Origin: JAHRVQ01 sp051278195
GTDB taxonomy: Bacteria; Pseudomonadota; Gammaproteobacteria; Pseudomonadales; Azotimanducaceae
NCBI GenBank assembly: GCA_051278195.1
Contig: JBNMQM010000016.1
Coordinates: 10,689-74,688, forward strand
Reading direction: 5' to 3'
DNA: 64,000 nt
Both the position numbers and the translations under genes were made by a program. The notes beneath the pieces are model-generated. The model was not told where the DNA came from. It ran no database searches and saw only the letters and a program-made list of their open reading frames with translations. Below are positions 36,789-45,419 of the stretch, piece by piece. Within the stretch, counting starts at the first letter, position 1. Each line of letters opens with the position of its first letter.

Positions 36789-37753
36789 TAGCCCAATTGC
36801 CAGGCTGCTTTTTCACGATAGTCAATTGCGAACTGATCATCATAGGCTGCTTCAGGATTTGCTCGAACCATTTCATCCAAAATGCGTGCATCTTCACCCA
36901 GCAATATACGCCATCGATTCTCGCGTACACCTTTTAACATTTCAGCGGCTGCCTCAGAGGCGGTTGTTGGGGCGTTATCGCGGAAGTTCTCGCCTCGCTC
37001 CTTAACAAATTGTCGGATCTGGTCATCGGTGGCATTCGAGACATCGGCTCCCTGGGCTGTCATACGTTTGCGAACTGCAGCGACCTGCTCGGCTGGCATG
37101 TCCAGCGCAGCTGGACGTTCCATCACACGACCGGTGTTAATGGCAATGGAAGTACCAATATGACCCGGCATCACGACAGAAACGTTGACATGTGGTGCGT
37201 TCATTTTGAGATCAGAGATCAATGCCTCGCTGAAACCCTTCACGGCGAACTTAGCAGCGCAGTAAGGTGTGTGGGTTGAACCAGGGCCCAGCGTCGCCCA
37301 AAACCCATTGATGCTACTGGTATTGACGAGATGGGCTTCTTCACTTGCCACCATTAACGGCATAAAGGCTCGTGTGCAGTAATAGACGCCATACCAGCAA
37401 ATATTGAAGGTACGTTCCCAGTCTTCACGGGAGTCATTGACGAAGCTCACCACACCACCAATGCCAGCGTTGTTGAACAGCAAATTAATGTGATCTCGCT
37501 TGTGCTCGTCGATCACTTCATCACGAAACCGCTTCACATCTTCTTCGTTTGAGACATCACACCGATGTGCGGTGATGCGAATACCCTGGGGTGCCTCTGC
37601 TTCACACAGCTTCACGGTTTCGGCCATGTTCTCATCAATGACATCACAAATAGCGACGTCACAACCCTCAGCAATCAACTGTTTGGCGAGTTCTCGCCCC
37701 ATGCCTGTTCCACCACCGGTAATGACGGCCAACTTCCCTGCGAAACTCTCCAC
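36788..37753 (-). CDS. Short-chain dehydrogenase/reductase (SDR)
   Basis: The 321-residue Rossmann enzyme has the cofactor motif ITGGGTGMGRELAK, NNAGIGG, the catalytic Ser (NTSSINGFW) and Tyr-x-x-x-Lys (YCAAKFAVKGF). The Asp after beta-2 (CDVIDE) suggests NAD(H) preference. The substrate is unknown. The start is GTG 37753. It lies immediately upstream of ccmA with one shared base, so the ccmAB unit is probably transcribed through it. Confidence 0.93.
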   Translation of the reverse strand: MESFAGKLAVITGGGTGMGRELAKQLIAEGCDVAICDVIDENMAETVKLCEAEAPQGIRITAHRCDVSNEEDVKRFRDEVIDEHKRDHINLLFNNAGIGGVVSFVNDSREDWERTFNICWYGVYYCTRAFMPLMVASEEAHLVNTSSINGFWATLGPGSTHTPYCAAKFAVKGFSEALISDLKMNAPHVNVSVVMPGHIGTSIAINTGRVMERPAALDMPAEQVAAVRKRMTAQGADVSNATDDQIRQFVKERGENFRDNAPTTASEAAAEMLKGVRENRWRILLGEDARILDEMVRANPEAAYDDQFAIDYREKAAWQLG

Positions 37754-37813
37754 TAACTAATCCCCTCAATTAACAGTCGTAGCATGCTAAAAGAATGGGC
37801 CCGAATTGGCCAT

Positions 37814-37840
37814 TAAACTCTTTGCGCTGTCCGCCGATAA
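37814..37840 (+). promoter_or_regulatory. Sigma-28 (FliA) promoter of the fliK2-fhlB pair
   Basis: TAAACTCT, an 11-bp spacer, then GCCGATAA: the -10 element is the perfect FliA consensus, with correct spacing to a good -35. Transcription would start about 12 nt before the ATG at 37859, just upstream of the Shine-Dalgarno AGGAGG (37848-37853). This places the downstream genes in the late flagellar class. Confidence 0.85.
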
Positions 37841-37858
37841 AGTCCTCAGGAGGCGGCT

Positions 37859-39253
37859 ATGCAAATCAAACCTAGCAGCTCGGTGGCACAGATACCCAAA
37901 ACCGTGCCGGCCCACCAAGAGCTGAGCAATAAGCAAACAGAACCGCCTGCACAGCGGTTGCTGGCGCAGGTAGTCAAGACTGATCAAGAAGGCCTAGCGC
38001 AACTCAAAACCCTGCCAGCAGGGCAAACTTTGCAGCTGCAAACAACCGGCAGGCTAGTACCTGGGCAACTGGTTATTGTTAAGCTATCGGCCGGACAAGT
38101 TCGACTCGATAGCCAATCTCAGCAAGTCGCGGATCAACTGTTGCGACAATTGTTGCCACTTTCTGGCAGCTTAAAAAATGCCCTACTCGCGGCGGTGACA
38201 GCAGCCCTGAGCGCGCAAACAGCCCTGAGCGCGCAAACAGCCCTGAGCGCGCAAACAGCCCTGAGCTCGAAAACAGCCCTGAGCTCGCAAACAGCCCTGA
38301 GCGCGCAAACAGCCCTGAGCTCGCAAACAGCCCTGAGCGCGCAAACAGCGCCCGGAACCGTTTTGATTGCAGGCAAGACAATTGGCGGTCAATACGCCTT
38401 CTTGCCAGGAGGATCACCCTTAACAGCTCCCTCTCAAGGCATCAGTCAGACAACCCAACAGCTTATTCCTGGTAATCTCGCTCGGTTACTGCCAGCCACC
38501 GGAACGACCCAAACAACCAACGGCGATCTGCTGCAACCACTGGCGAGCCTAGCTGGTCTCGGCAAGTCGCCGACTGAACTGACCCAGCATCTGGCGCAAA
38601 TTCTCAAGCAGTTACCTGACACCGCTGGACTCCGGGATTCAAGCCAAATCGCCAATCTCCTGACACCGGGTGCAAGTCCAAGTCCGTTGATTAAGTTGCT
38701 GCTACCTTTACTAAAATCTGTATTGCTGGCACCTGTAACAAAACCCATCGACCAAGAGCAACTGCCCAGACTTACTCAACTCCTTGCACGCGCCATGCTG
38801 GCAGCCATTCGGGCACCCGGCGGCGGCCAGGAGGCGGAAATTGGTCGAGGCGAATGGCTCAGCCGATTTGAACACAACCTGGACAGCTTTCAATTTGAAC
38901 TAGGAATCGTAAAGGAGAGGTATGAAGACAAGCATCAACGCCCCGGCGCTGGCTCAAAAACCGACAACAAGGTAAGACAATGGACCGTTCGACTTGCCTT
39001 TGAATTCGAGGAATTGGGACTGATCACAGCCTTTGTTGTGCTGACCAACAATCGACAACTCGAAATGAATTTTTGGACTGAGCGCGAAGACACTCGTGCC
39101 CAGATCGAACAATGCCGGCAGCGATTTCGGTCACGGCTGGATCAAGCGCTTTCACCTCACGGCATTGAGCAGCTTGAGATAGGCGTGCACGAAGGAGAAC
39201 CCCCACCTTCTAGGCCTCAGGTAACCACTCAACTCGTGAACGAGACGGCATAA
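37859..39253 (+). CDS. FliK-like flagellar hook-length control domain protein (second copy)
   Basis: The 464-residue protein has a long Gln/Leu/Ala-rich N-terminal region, an ALSAQT repeat block (residues about 116-163) and a C-terminal Flg_hook-like domain (VRQWTVRLAFEFEELGLITAFVVLTNNRQLEMNFWTE). This differs from the fliK at 57466-58539. A strong AGGAGG ribosome site precedes the ATG. FliK proteins measure hook length and switch export specificity through FlhB. The stop overlaps the FhlB-like ATG (TAATG). Confidence 0.85.
   Translation: MQIKPSSSVAQIPKTVPAHQELSNKQTEPPAQRLLAQVVKTDQEGLAQLKTLPAGQTLQLQTTGRLVPGQLVIVKLSAGQVRLDSQSQQVADQLLRQLLPLSGSLKNALLAAVTAALSAQTALSAQTALSAQTALSSKTALSSQTALSAQTALSSQTALSAQTAPGTVLIAGKTIGGQYAFLPGGSPLTAPSQGISQTTQQLIPGNLARLLPATGTTQTTNGDLLQPLASLAGLGKSPTELTQHLAQILKQLPDTAGLRDSSQIANLLTPGASPSPLIKLLLPLLKSVLLAPVTKPIDQEQLPRLTQLLARAMLAAIRAPGGGQEAEIGRGEWLSRFEHNLDSFQFELGIVKERYEDKHQRPGAGSKTDNKVRQWTVRLAFEFEELGLITAFVVLTNNRQLEMNFWTEREDTRAQIEQCRQRFRSRLDQALSPHGIEQLEIGVHEGEPPPSRPQVTTQLVNETA
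38203..38346. repeat. Eight 18-bp tandem repeats (ALSAQT) in the second FliK
   Basis: AGCCCTGAGCGCGCAAAC repeats eight times with small variants (GCTCG for GCGCG, one AAA for CAA). Each unit encodes Thr-Ala-Leu-Ser-Ala/Ser-Gln. Unit length keeps the frame, so copy number can vary freely. Confidence 0.96.
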
Positions 39254-39513
39254 TGGATAAGAAAGCAATTGCACTCAAATACGATGGTCAATCGGCACCC
39301 AGAGTCACCGCAAAGGGGGAGGCTGACCTGGCACGAGAGATTTTAGCGATCGCCGAGGCATTTGACGTGCCGACGTTTCAGCAGAGTGACTTGGCTGAAT
39401 TATTGTATCGGCTAGACTTGAACGAAGAAGTGCCACCGGCGCTCTACATTGCGGTGGCTGAAATTATGTCTTTTGCTTACATGCTCTCTGGGCGAACGCC
39501 CTGGGACGATTGA
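39253..39513 (+). CDS. fhlB: FhlB: orphan FlhB C-terminal (export switch) domain protein
   Basis: The 86 residues match only the C-terminal cytoplasmic part of FlhB that follows the autocleavage site: KKAIALKYDGQSAPRVTAKG, then VPTFQQSDLAELLYRLDLNEEVPPALYIAVAEI. There are no membrane helices and no NPTH motif. Such stand-alone FlhB-C proteins (FhlB/FlhX) can partly replace cleaved FlhB-C in export. It is coupled to the FliK-like gene, and its TGA directly abuts the stop of the convergent DUF2802 gene. Confidence 0.9.
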   Translation: MDKKAIALKYDGQSAPRVTAKGEADLAREILAIAEAFDVPTFQQSDLAELLYRLDLNEEVPPALYIAVAEIMSFAYMLSGRTPWDD

Positions 39514-39912
39514 TCAGGCCGTTTCTCGCAGCCGATCTTTCAGCCCACGCCGAGGCCTCAAATGGGTAATAATCTCGGCTTCACTCTGAGACAAACCTAG
39601 TTTTTCTGCCAGCGACATAGTGCCTCTTTCCTCTGTTTCTTCTAACGCCTCTGATTCCCTAGTAAATGTCTTATCTGCTGACTCTTGTGCGACCTCATCA
39701 TTGCTCGCAGTTGCCGGCATGCCACGTTGCAAATCGCGAATGTGACGAGCAAGACCATGATTTGCTGACAAATTGGCATCCAGTTCAATCCGTATCTCGG
39801 CAATCTGTTTTGCCATCCCGCGCTTCGCAGAAAAAATCATCAGACAGTTCACCAGCGTTAACAAGAGCGCTGTTGCTGCGCCAAACAAGGCGATCTCAGG
39901 CATTAAAATCAT
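39514..39912 (-). CDS. DUF2802 protein, chemotaxis-cluster associated
   Basis: The 132-residue protein has an N-terminal membrane helix (IALFGAATALLLTLVNCLMIF), a coiled region and a C-terminal helix-turn-helix-like end (SLAEKLGLSQSEAEIITHLR, then PRRGLKDRLR). It is the gene that commonly follows cheW in pseudomonad-type flagellar clusters. Its function is unknown. ATG follows the cheW stop directly. Confidence 0.88.
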   Translation of the reverse strand: MILMPEIALFGAATALLLTLVNCLMIFSAKRGMAKQIAEIRIELDANLSANHGLARHIRDLQRGMPATASNDEVAQESADKTFTRESEALEETEERGTMSLAEKLGLSQSEAEIITHLRPRRGLKDRLRETA

Positions 39913-40392
39913 CTACGCATCCTCAACATCAGACCATTCTTCTTCAGTGAGGATTTTTTCTAGCTCAACCAAAATTAATAATTCTTCGTTCTTGTTACAG
40001 ACACCCTGAATAAATCGAGCACTGTCATCATGGCCGGCGTTTGGTGGGTTCTCGATCTCACTTTGACGCAAATAAACGACCTCGGCGACACTATCTACCA
40101 ACAAACCAACCACATGTTCGTCCGTTTCCACGATAACAATTCGAGTCGAATCCGTTATGTCCCCTTCTTTTAGGGCAAAACGATTACGGGTATCGATCAC
40201 GGTGACCACATTACCGCGCAAATTTATGATCCCCAGCACATATTCTGGCGCACCGGGAACGGGTGCAATTTCGGTATAGCGCAAAACTTCTTGCACCTGC
40301 ATCACATTAACCCCGTAGGTTTCACCATCCAGCCGGAAGATCACCCACTGCAAAATAGGGTCTTCAATATTTTGTTGTGCTTGCATGTTCAT
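39913..40392 (-). CDS. cheW: Chemotaxis coupling protein CheW
   Basis: This 159-residue single CheW domain has WVIFRLDGETYGVNVMQVQEVL, APEYVLGIINLRGNVVTVID and VVGLLVDSVAEV. It bridges chemoreceptors and CheA in polar arrays. It lies near the 3' end of the che operon, after parA and the ParP-like gene. Confidence 0.96.
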   Translation of the reverse strand: MNMQAQQNIEDPILQWVIFRLDGETYGVNVMQVQEVLRYTEIAPVPGAPEYVLGIINLRGNVVTVIDTRNRFALKEGDITDSTRIVIVETDEHVVGLLVDSVAEVVYLRQSEIENPPNAGHDDSARFIQGVCNKNEELLILVELEKILTEEEWSDVEDA

Positions 40393-40478
40393 AGAGCGAT
40401 CAGCCCCCGCAAATTAGTTTCAGATATTCGCTCAGTCTCCCTTTAAATATAGACCAGCTTCTGACGTTCACCAGTTTT

Positions 40479-40976
40479 TTATCGCGTTTCGATCAACAAA
40501 TCCGGGTCAAAAACCCGACACAGAAGCCGTTTATGGGTGCCGACAAACCAGGGCGCTCGTCCCGGGGCATTGCGCCAGATCACATCGTCGCTTTTGACCA
40601 CCTCTAGACCCAATAAATCATCAAAGTAGAACCACTCAGCCTCAACCGCCAACTTCATCATGAATCGGTCACCACCCTCGTAGCCAGGTATCCGAAGCCT
40701 GAAACGACGGCGTAATTTTGTCGCAAGGTCCAATCGTTGGATCCGAGAAAGAGGCATCAGCAACTGATAGTTGCCGAAGACAAATCGCAAACAAGCAAAC
40801 TGCGCCATACGCGATTCCGGAATTTCTGTTGCGGCACGCAGCAAAGTGTCCAGATAATCCGTCAGGATGCTCGGCAGAAAAGTCGGTTCAGCGTCGGCTA
40901 AAGCACATCGGGGCTGAGCGTCTAGGTCACGTTCGAGGAGCGCCGTTTGAACCTCTTGTAAAACTGCCTCACGCAT
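40479..40976 (-). CDS. CheW-like protein next to ParA (ParP-type)
   Basis: From ATG 40976, 5 bp after the parA stop, the protein has 165 residues. The C-terminal part is a divergent CheW domain (ACLRFVFGNYQLLMPLSRI, then WFVGTHKRLLCRVFDPD). In polar-flagellate gammaproteobacteria a CheW-like protein encoded after parA (ParP) links the array to the ParA/ParC positioning system. The N-terminal part is short, so the match to ParP is by position and domain and not by full alignment. Confidence 0.78.
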   Translation of the reverse strand: MREAVLQEVQTALLERDLDAQPRCALADAEPTFLPSILTDYLDTLLRAATEIPESRMAQFACLRFVFGNYQLLMPLSRIQRLDLATKLRRRFRLRIPGYEGGDRFMMKLAVEAEWFYFDDLLGLEVVKSDDVIWRNAPGRAPWFVGTHKRLLCRVFDPDLLIETR

Positions 40977-40980
40977 ACAA

Positions 40981-41766
40981 CTAAGGCTCCGAAGCTTCTG
41001 GTACTGGGGCGAGCTCAGAGGACAGCTCTGGAAATAGCTCATCGACAAATGACCGATAAGCTCTAACGCCATGACTGGTTGCAAATAGAAAAGATGGCGG
41101 CACACCAAGTCGACTGGCTTCACGGAGTTTGGTATCAACCGAAATCAGTGAATCACTGATGTGGTCAACGTACTTGTTCTTCAAAATTTGCAGCGCACGG
41201 CGACTAGCATTGGTTCGTTGGTCGTACATCGTTGGCAATATCCGGTAATCAATGCCTCGACCAGAATGGCTCAGCATCTCAAGCACCTTGATCATCCGCT
41301 CTAACACTTTCAGCGCCAAATGATCCGTTTGTACTGGCACCACTAAACGATCGCAGGCAGCCAGAGCATTAATCATCAACATTCCCAGTGCGGGCGGTGT
41401 ATCCAAAATGGCGAAATCATATTGATGCCGCACTTTCATGAGCCACTCTTTCACCACGAGACCTTTGCCTTTAAGCGTCTGGGCACGCTTCTCCAGATTT
41501 GCTAGCGCCACAGAAGCTGGCGCAATAAAGAGATTATCAAACCCGCACTCTCGAGGAATCAACGGGAGACCATCGTCGAAGATGTTATAGACAGTATTCT
41601 CCACCTCGTCAGGATCCAGTTGAAGATAGCTAGTCAACGAACCTTGCGGATCAAGATCCAGCATAAGTACCCGGTAGCCTCTGGCTGCTAGCGCATCCGC
41701 TATACTGATCGTTGTTGTGGTTTTACCCACGCCGCCTTTTTGATTCGCAACCGAAATGACCTGCAT
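40981..41766 (-). CDS. parA: ParA-family ATPase (polar array positioning)
   Basis: The 261-residue MinD/ParA ATPase has the deviant Walker A KGGVGKTTTT, the A' motif ILDTPPALG and VLMLDLDPQGSLTSYL. In this cluster position it localises chemotaxis arrays to the cell pole. ATG 41766 lies one base from the motD stop. A longer frame overlapping motD is unlikely. Confidence 0.93.
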   Translation of the reverse strand: MQVISVANQKGGVGKTTTTISIADALAARGYRVLMLDLDPQGSLTSYLQLDPDEVENTVYNIFDDGLPLIPRECGFDNLFIAPASVALANLEKRAQTLKGKGLVVKEWLMKVRHQYDFAILDTPPALGMLMINALAACDRLVVPVQTDHLALKVLERMIKVLEMLSHSGRGIDYRILPTMYDQRTNASRRALQILKNKYVDHISDSLISVDTKLREASRLGVPPSFLFATSHGVRAYRSFVDELFPELSSELAPVPEASEP

Positions 41767-41767
41767 A

Positions 41768-42619
41768 CTAACTGTCGCCTCCTTCGATCTGCTGAAGCAA
41801 CTGCTCGAGTAAGGCGGGATCAATCTGATCAATATCCAGCAAGTCGTCGTCCCGCTGGACCGACTCTTCTTGTGACTGTTGCTGTAGTTGAGGCTGATGT
41901 TGAGGCTGATGTTGAGGCTGGGCCACTGAATCTGGCGCTGTCGCTGTCGCTGTCACCGGATTGGGCAAGGTCGTTGCACGCGGCTGCAATAGCCTAACCT
42001 GCTGCCAGTTGACCCCCGACACCTTAAACACCACCCGACGATTACTCGATCGGCCATCCGTTGTGTCGTTCGACGCGATCGGTTGAGTATCTGCAAAGCC
42101 AGCTGCAGAGAGCTGAGTTCGAGCAATACCTGATTGCTCCAAATAGCGGACCGCCGCGCCAGCACGATTGGCGCTTAGCTCCCAGTTGGACGGTAAGGTC
42201 GCGTTTCTGATGGGCACATTGTCGGTATGTCCTTCTACGGCTATTCTTCCACTAGCGCTTTTCAACAGCGGCAATAGCCGATCGAGCTCAATTTTTGCTG
42301 TCGCTTTCAATTCTGTCGCAGCGGAATCAAACAATAGTTCTCCCGGTAGAAAGATGATTACTCCGCCATCAGCTCTGGCTTCAATTTCGACATCCAATTG
42401 CAGTGCGTCGATTAAATCAACAGGTTTCGCTTGGACGGGTTGATTAAATGAATCCGCAAGACTGGATGATAGCTCCGCGAGCTTATTTTCATTAACGACA
42501 GAGACGGAGTACATCACAACAAAAAAAGCCAGCAATAGAGTAAGGAGATCTGCGTAGGATAAAAGCCAACGATCTCGACTCGCTTCGTGTTCTGACTCAC
42601 TCCAATCGTTAGCAATCAA
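41768..42619 (-). CDS. motD: Flagellar stator protein MotD (MotB family)
   Basis: The 283-residue protein has an N-terminal helix with the proton-binding Asp in SYADLLTLLLAFFVVMYSV and a peptidoglycan-binding OmpA domain (VEGHTDNVPI, LSANRAGAAVRYLEQSGI). The C-terminal tail is Gln/His-rich with a 12-bp repeat near 41887-41922. The start is TTG 42619, overlapping the motC stop as TTGA. Confidence 0.93.
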   Translation of the reverse strand: MIANDWSESEHEASRDRWLLSYADLLTLLLAFFVVMYSVSVVNENKLAELSSSLADSFNQPVQAKPVDLIDALQLDVEIEARADGGVIIFLPGELLFDSAATELKATAKIELDRLLPLLKSASGRIAVEGHTDNVPIRNATLPSNWELSANRAGAAVRYLEQSGIARTQLSAAGFADTQPIASNDTTDGRSSNRRVVFKVSGVNWQQVRLLQPRATTLPNPVTATATAPDSVAQPQHQPQHQPQLQQQSQEESVQRDDDLLDIDQIDPALLEQLLQQIEGGDS

Positions 42620-43365
42620 GAGCCAAGCCCCGCCATGCTGCGCAAACGCATTTCGATGACGGATGGGTGCTCGCCTTCCGCAATCGCGACTAAGCCCTCA
42701 AGCGCCATAACTTGCTGTCGGTTTTGCAATTGCAGCAAGCTTTTTAGCTTGCCGGCAATGGGATAGAGCAACAGGTTTGCAAAGCCCACACCGTAGATGG
42801 TAGCCACGAACGCAGTCGCGACGCCAGCACCAATTTTTTCTGGCTCATCAAGGTTACCCATCACATGAATCAAACCCATAACTGCACCGATAATGCCGAT
42901 CGTCGGCGCATACCCGCCCATGTGGCCGTAAATATTTGCGGCATTACCAGCGCGGTTTCGAACCTGTTGGATATCCTCTTCTAATTGCAGCCGAATGCGA
43001 TCCGGTTCAAAACCATCCGCGAGTAGCATCAAGCCTTTTTTGAGTACGCGGTCAGGCTCTTTTCTCGCCAGATCTTCTAAACCGAGCAGTCCTTCACGAC
43101 GCGCTGTTTTACTCAAAGTAAGAATTTTTTTAACAAGAGGAAGCGGTGCACTTTTCGGTGGAAAAAAGATCCAGGACAGCATCTTCACTGCCTGCACTAA
43201 AGAGGTAAGAGAGGTTTGGAGCAGGGTCGCGCCTACGGTGCCGCCAACCACAATCAGGGCAGCAGCAGGATTTATGAGCGGCGCAATATTACCGCCATCA
43301 AGAATATTACCAGTGATAATCGCCGCGAAGGCAATCACAATACCTAACAGGCTGAGCAGATCCAT
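42616..43365 (-). CDS. motC: Flagellar stator protein MotC (MotA family)
   Basis: The 249-residue four-helix MotA/TolQ-type protein opens SLLGIVIAFAAIITGNILDGG, with the cytoplasmic FliG-contact loop (about 70-160) and GGYAPTIGIIGAVMGLIHVM. With MotD it forms an ion-driven stator. It follows cheA after only 20 bp, where many pseudomonad-type clusters carry cheB. Confidence 0.94.
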   Translation of the reverse strand: MDLLSLLGIVIAFAAIITGNILDGGNIAPLINPAAALIVVGGTVGATLLQTSLTSLVQAVKMLSWIFFPPKSAPLPLVKKILTLSKTARREGLLGLEDLARKEPDRVLKKGLMLLADGFEPDRIRLQLEEDIQQVRNRAGNAANIYGHMGGYAPTIGIIGAVMGLIHVMGNLDEPEKIGAGVATAFVATIYGVGFANLLLYPIAGKLKSLLQLQNRQQVMALEGLVAIAEGEHPSVIEMRLRSMAGLGS

Positions 43366-43385
43366 CTGTCACACCCCTTTGGACG

Positions 43386-45395
43386 TTATCCGTAACGCTT
43401 CAGCATACCCGGAACATCTAAGATCAAAGCGACGGTGCCATCGCCAGTAATCGTTGCTCCCGCCATGCCATCCGTCCCCTGCAACATTTTACCCAGAGGT
43501 TTGATCACCACTTCCTCCTGGCCAATAAGCTGATCTACGACAAAACCGACGCGCTGACTAGCAACACTCACAATGACAACATGCCGTTCATCTTTGCCGC
43601 CGACAACCCCCTTTGCTGGGACAAGCCAACGACTGAGATAGTAAAGCGGTACCGCCTTCTCACGCACGATGATGACCTCTTGGCCATCCACGACATTTGT
43701 TTCTTTAAGATTGAGGTGGAAAATTTCATTCACACTGACAAGCGGCAGCGCAAAGGTTTGGTCGGCCAACATCACCATCAAAGTTGGCATGATCGCGAGA
43801 GTCAAAGGTACCTTGATGATAATCCGACTGCCTTTGCCCATTTCTGATTCGATATCCACGGTACCGTTCAGCTGGGTGATTTTAGTTTTGACCACATCCA
43901 TGCCAACCCCACGGCCGGACACGTCGGATATCACTTCTTTGGTTGAAAAACCTGGGGCAAATATAAGATTAAATGCCTCACTATCGCTCAATCGATCTGC
44001 TGTATCAGGATCAATCACACCCTTCTTGATCGCAATTTGTTTTAGCGCATCTGGGTCCATTCCTTTTCCGTCGTCATCAATCATCAAGAGAATATGATCG
44101 CCTTCCTGTTGTGCCGACAAGGTAATAGTGCCGACCCTAGGTTTCCCTGCGGCCTCCCGATCAGCAGGCAGCTCTATGCCATGGTCAACAGAATTCCGAA
44201 CGAGGTGGACCAGCGGGTCGGCTAACGCCTCAACTAGGTTCTTATCAAGGTCGGTTTCTTCTCCTACCATTTCAAGATTGATTTCTTTACTGAGGTTACG
44301 GGCAAGGTCTCGTACAACACGCGGGAAACGTCCGAACACTTTTTTGATTGGTTGCATCCTGGTTTTCATCACGGAGCTTTGTAAATCTGCGGTGACGACA
44401 TCCAAGTTAGAAACCGCCTTACTCCATTCCTCATCCTGCGAGTTAGTACCTAGTCGAACCAGCCGGTTACGAACCAATACCAGCTCTCCGACCATATTCA
44501 TGATGTCGTCCAGGCGTTTGGTATCGACCCGAACGGTCGCTTCTCCGACAGAATCATTTTTAGCTGTCGCTTTCGATGCAGGGGCTTTCGCGGCTATAAC
44601 TGCAGGTTGTGTTTGAGAAGCTGCGGGAGCGGCAGCTTTGTCTACAGGTGTCGACTCGGATGTCGGCGCAGGTGTCGACTTTGCTTTGCCTTGTTTTTCC
44701 AAATCGTTTAGCAGGGCTTCAAATTCTTCTTCAGTAATCTCATCAGAAGCTGCTGCAGGGGTTGAATCCATTTCATCACCTGGCGGCGCAGGTGCCTCTA
44801 ATGATGATTTTACCGGCGCAGGGGGCGTGCTTTTTTTATCCTGCAGAGCATCTAACAAATCCTCGAACTCTGCATCACTAATCATATCTTCATTACCTGA
44901 AGATACTGCAGCAGACGGTGCGGTTTCCTTAGCCTCTGGTTCTAGTTCTGGTTCTAGTTCTAGTTCTGGTTTTGGTTGGGACTGCGATTTAATCGCCTGC
45001 GGGGCAGCAGCTTCGCCACTCGCGATTCGCCCAAGATTATCAATAATATCCTGATCCGCAGGTGTGATCTCGTCACCGCTGCGAATTTGATCGAACATCA
45101 AATTCACCGAATCAAGCGCGCGCAGAACGGTATCCATCAATTCAGCAGTGACACTACATTCGCCTTTACGCAACAAGTCAAAAACGTTTTCAGCAACGTG
45201 GCAAAGATCTACCATCGAGTCGAACTGCAGAAAGCCTGCGCCACCCTTTACCGTGTGAAAGCCTCTAAAAATTGCATTCAACAGCTCTGAGTCTTCTGGA
45301 GCGCGTTCCAGGTCTACCAACTGTTCGGAAAGCTGCTCGAGTATTTCTCCGGCTTCTACCAAAAAGTCTTGTAGTATTTCTTCGTCGTCGCTCAT
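43386..45395 (-). CDS. cheA: Chemotaxis histidine kinase CheA
   Basis: The 669-residue kinase has a P1 Hpt domain (phosphorylated His47 in FHTVKGGAGFL), an acidic, repeat-rich linker (ELELEPELEPEAKE), and two copies of an FEDLLDAL/FEALLNDL helix motif in place of a clear P2. P3 dimerisation (DIMNMVGELVLVRNRL), P4 ATPase (LVRNSVDHGIE, DDGKGMD, GRGVGMDVVK) and P5 CheW-like domain follow. It phosphorylates CheY. It is intact, unlike the second CheA relic at 62 kb. Confidence 0.96.
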   Translation of the reverse strand: MSDDEEILQDFLVEAGEILEQLSEQLVDLERAPEDSELLNAIFRGFHTVKGGAGFLQFDSMVDLCHVAENVFDLLRKGECSVTAELMDTVLRALDSVNLMFDQIRSGDEITPADQDIIDNLGRIASGEAAAPQAIKSQSQPKPELELEPELEPEAKETAPSAAVSSGNEDMISDAEFEDLLDALQDKKSTPPAPVKSSLEAPAPPGDEMDSTPAAASDEITEEEFEALLNDLEKQGKAKSTPAPTSESTPVDKAAAPAASQTQPAVIAAKAPASKATAKNDSVGEATVRVDTKRLDDIMNMVGELVLVRNRLVRLGTNSQDEEWSKAVSNLDVVTADLQSSVMKTRMQPIKKVFGRFPRVVRDLARNLSKEINLEMVGEETDLDKNLVEALADPLVHLVRNSVDHGIELPADREAAGKPRVGTITLSAQQEGDHILLMIDDDGKGMDPDALKQIAIKKGVIDPDTADRLSDSEAFNLIFAPGFSTKEVISDVSGRGVGMDVVKTKITQLNGTVDIESEMGKGSRIIIKVPLTLAIMPTLMVMLADQTFALPLVSVNEIFHLNLKETNVVDGQEVIIVREKAVPLYYLSRWLVPAKGVVGGKDERHVVIVSVASQRVGFVVDQLIGQEEVVIKPLGKMLQGTDGMAGATITGDGTVALILDVPGMLKRYG

Positions 45396-45419
45396 GATTC
45401 TTCCTTGCCTGTTGCCGCT

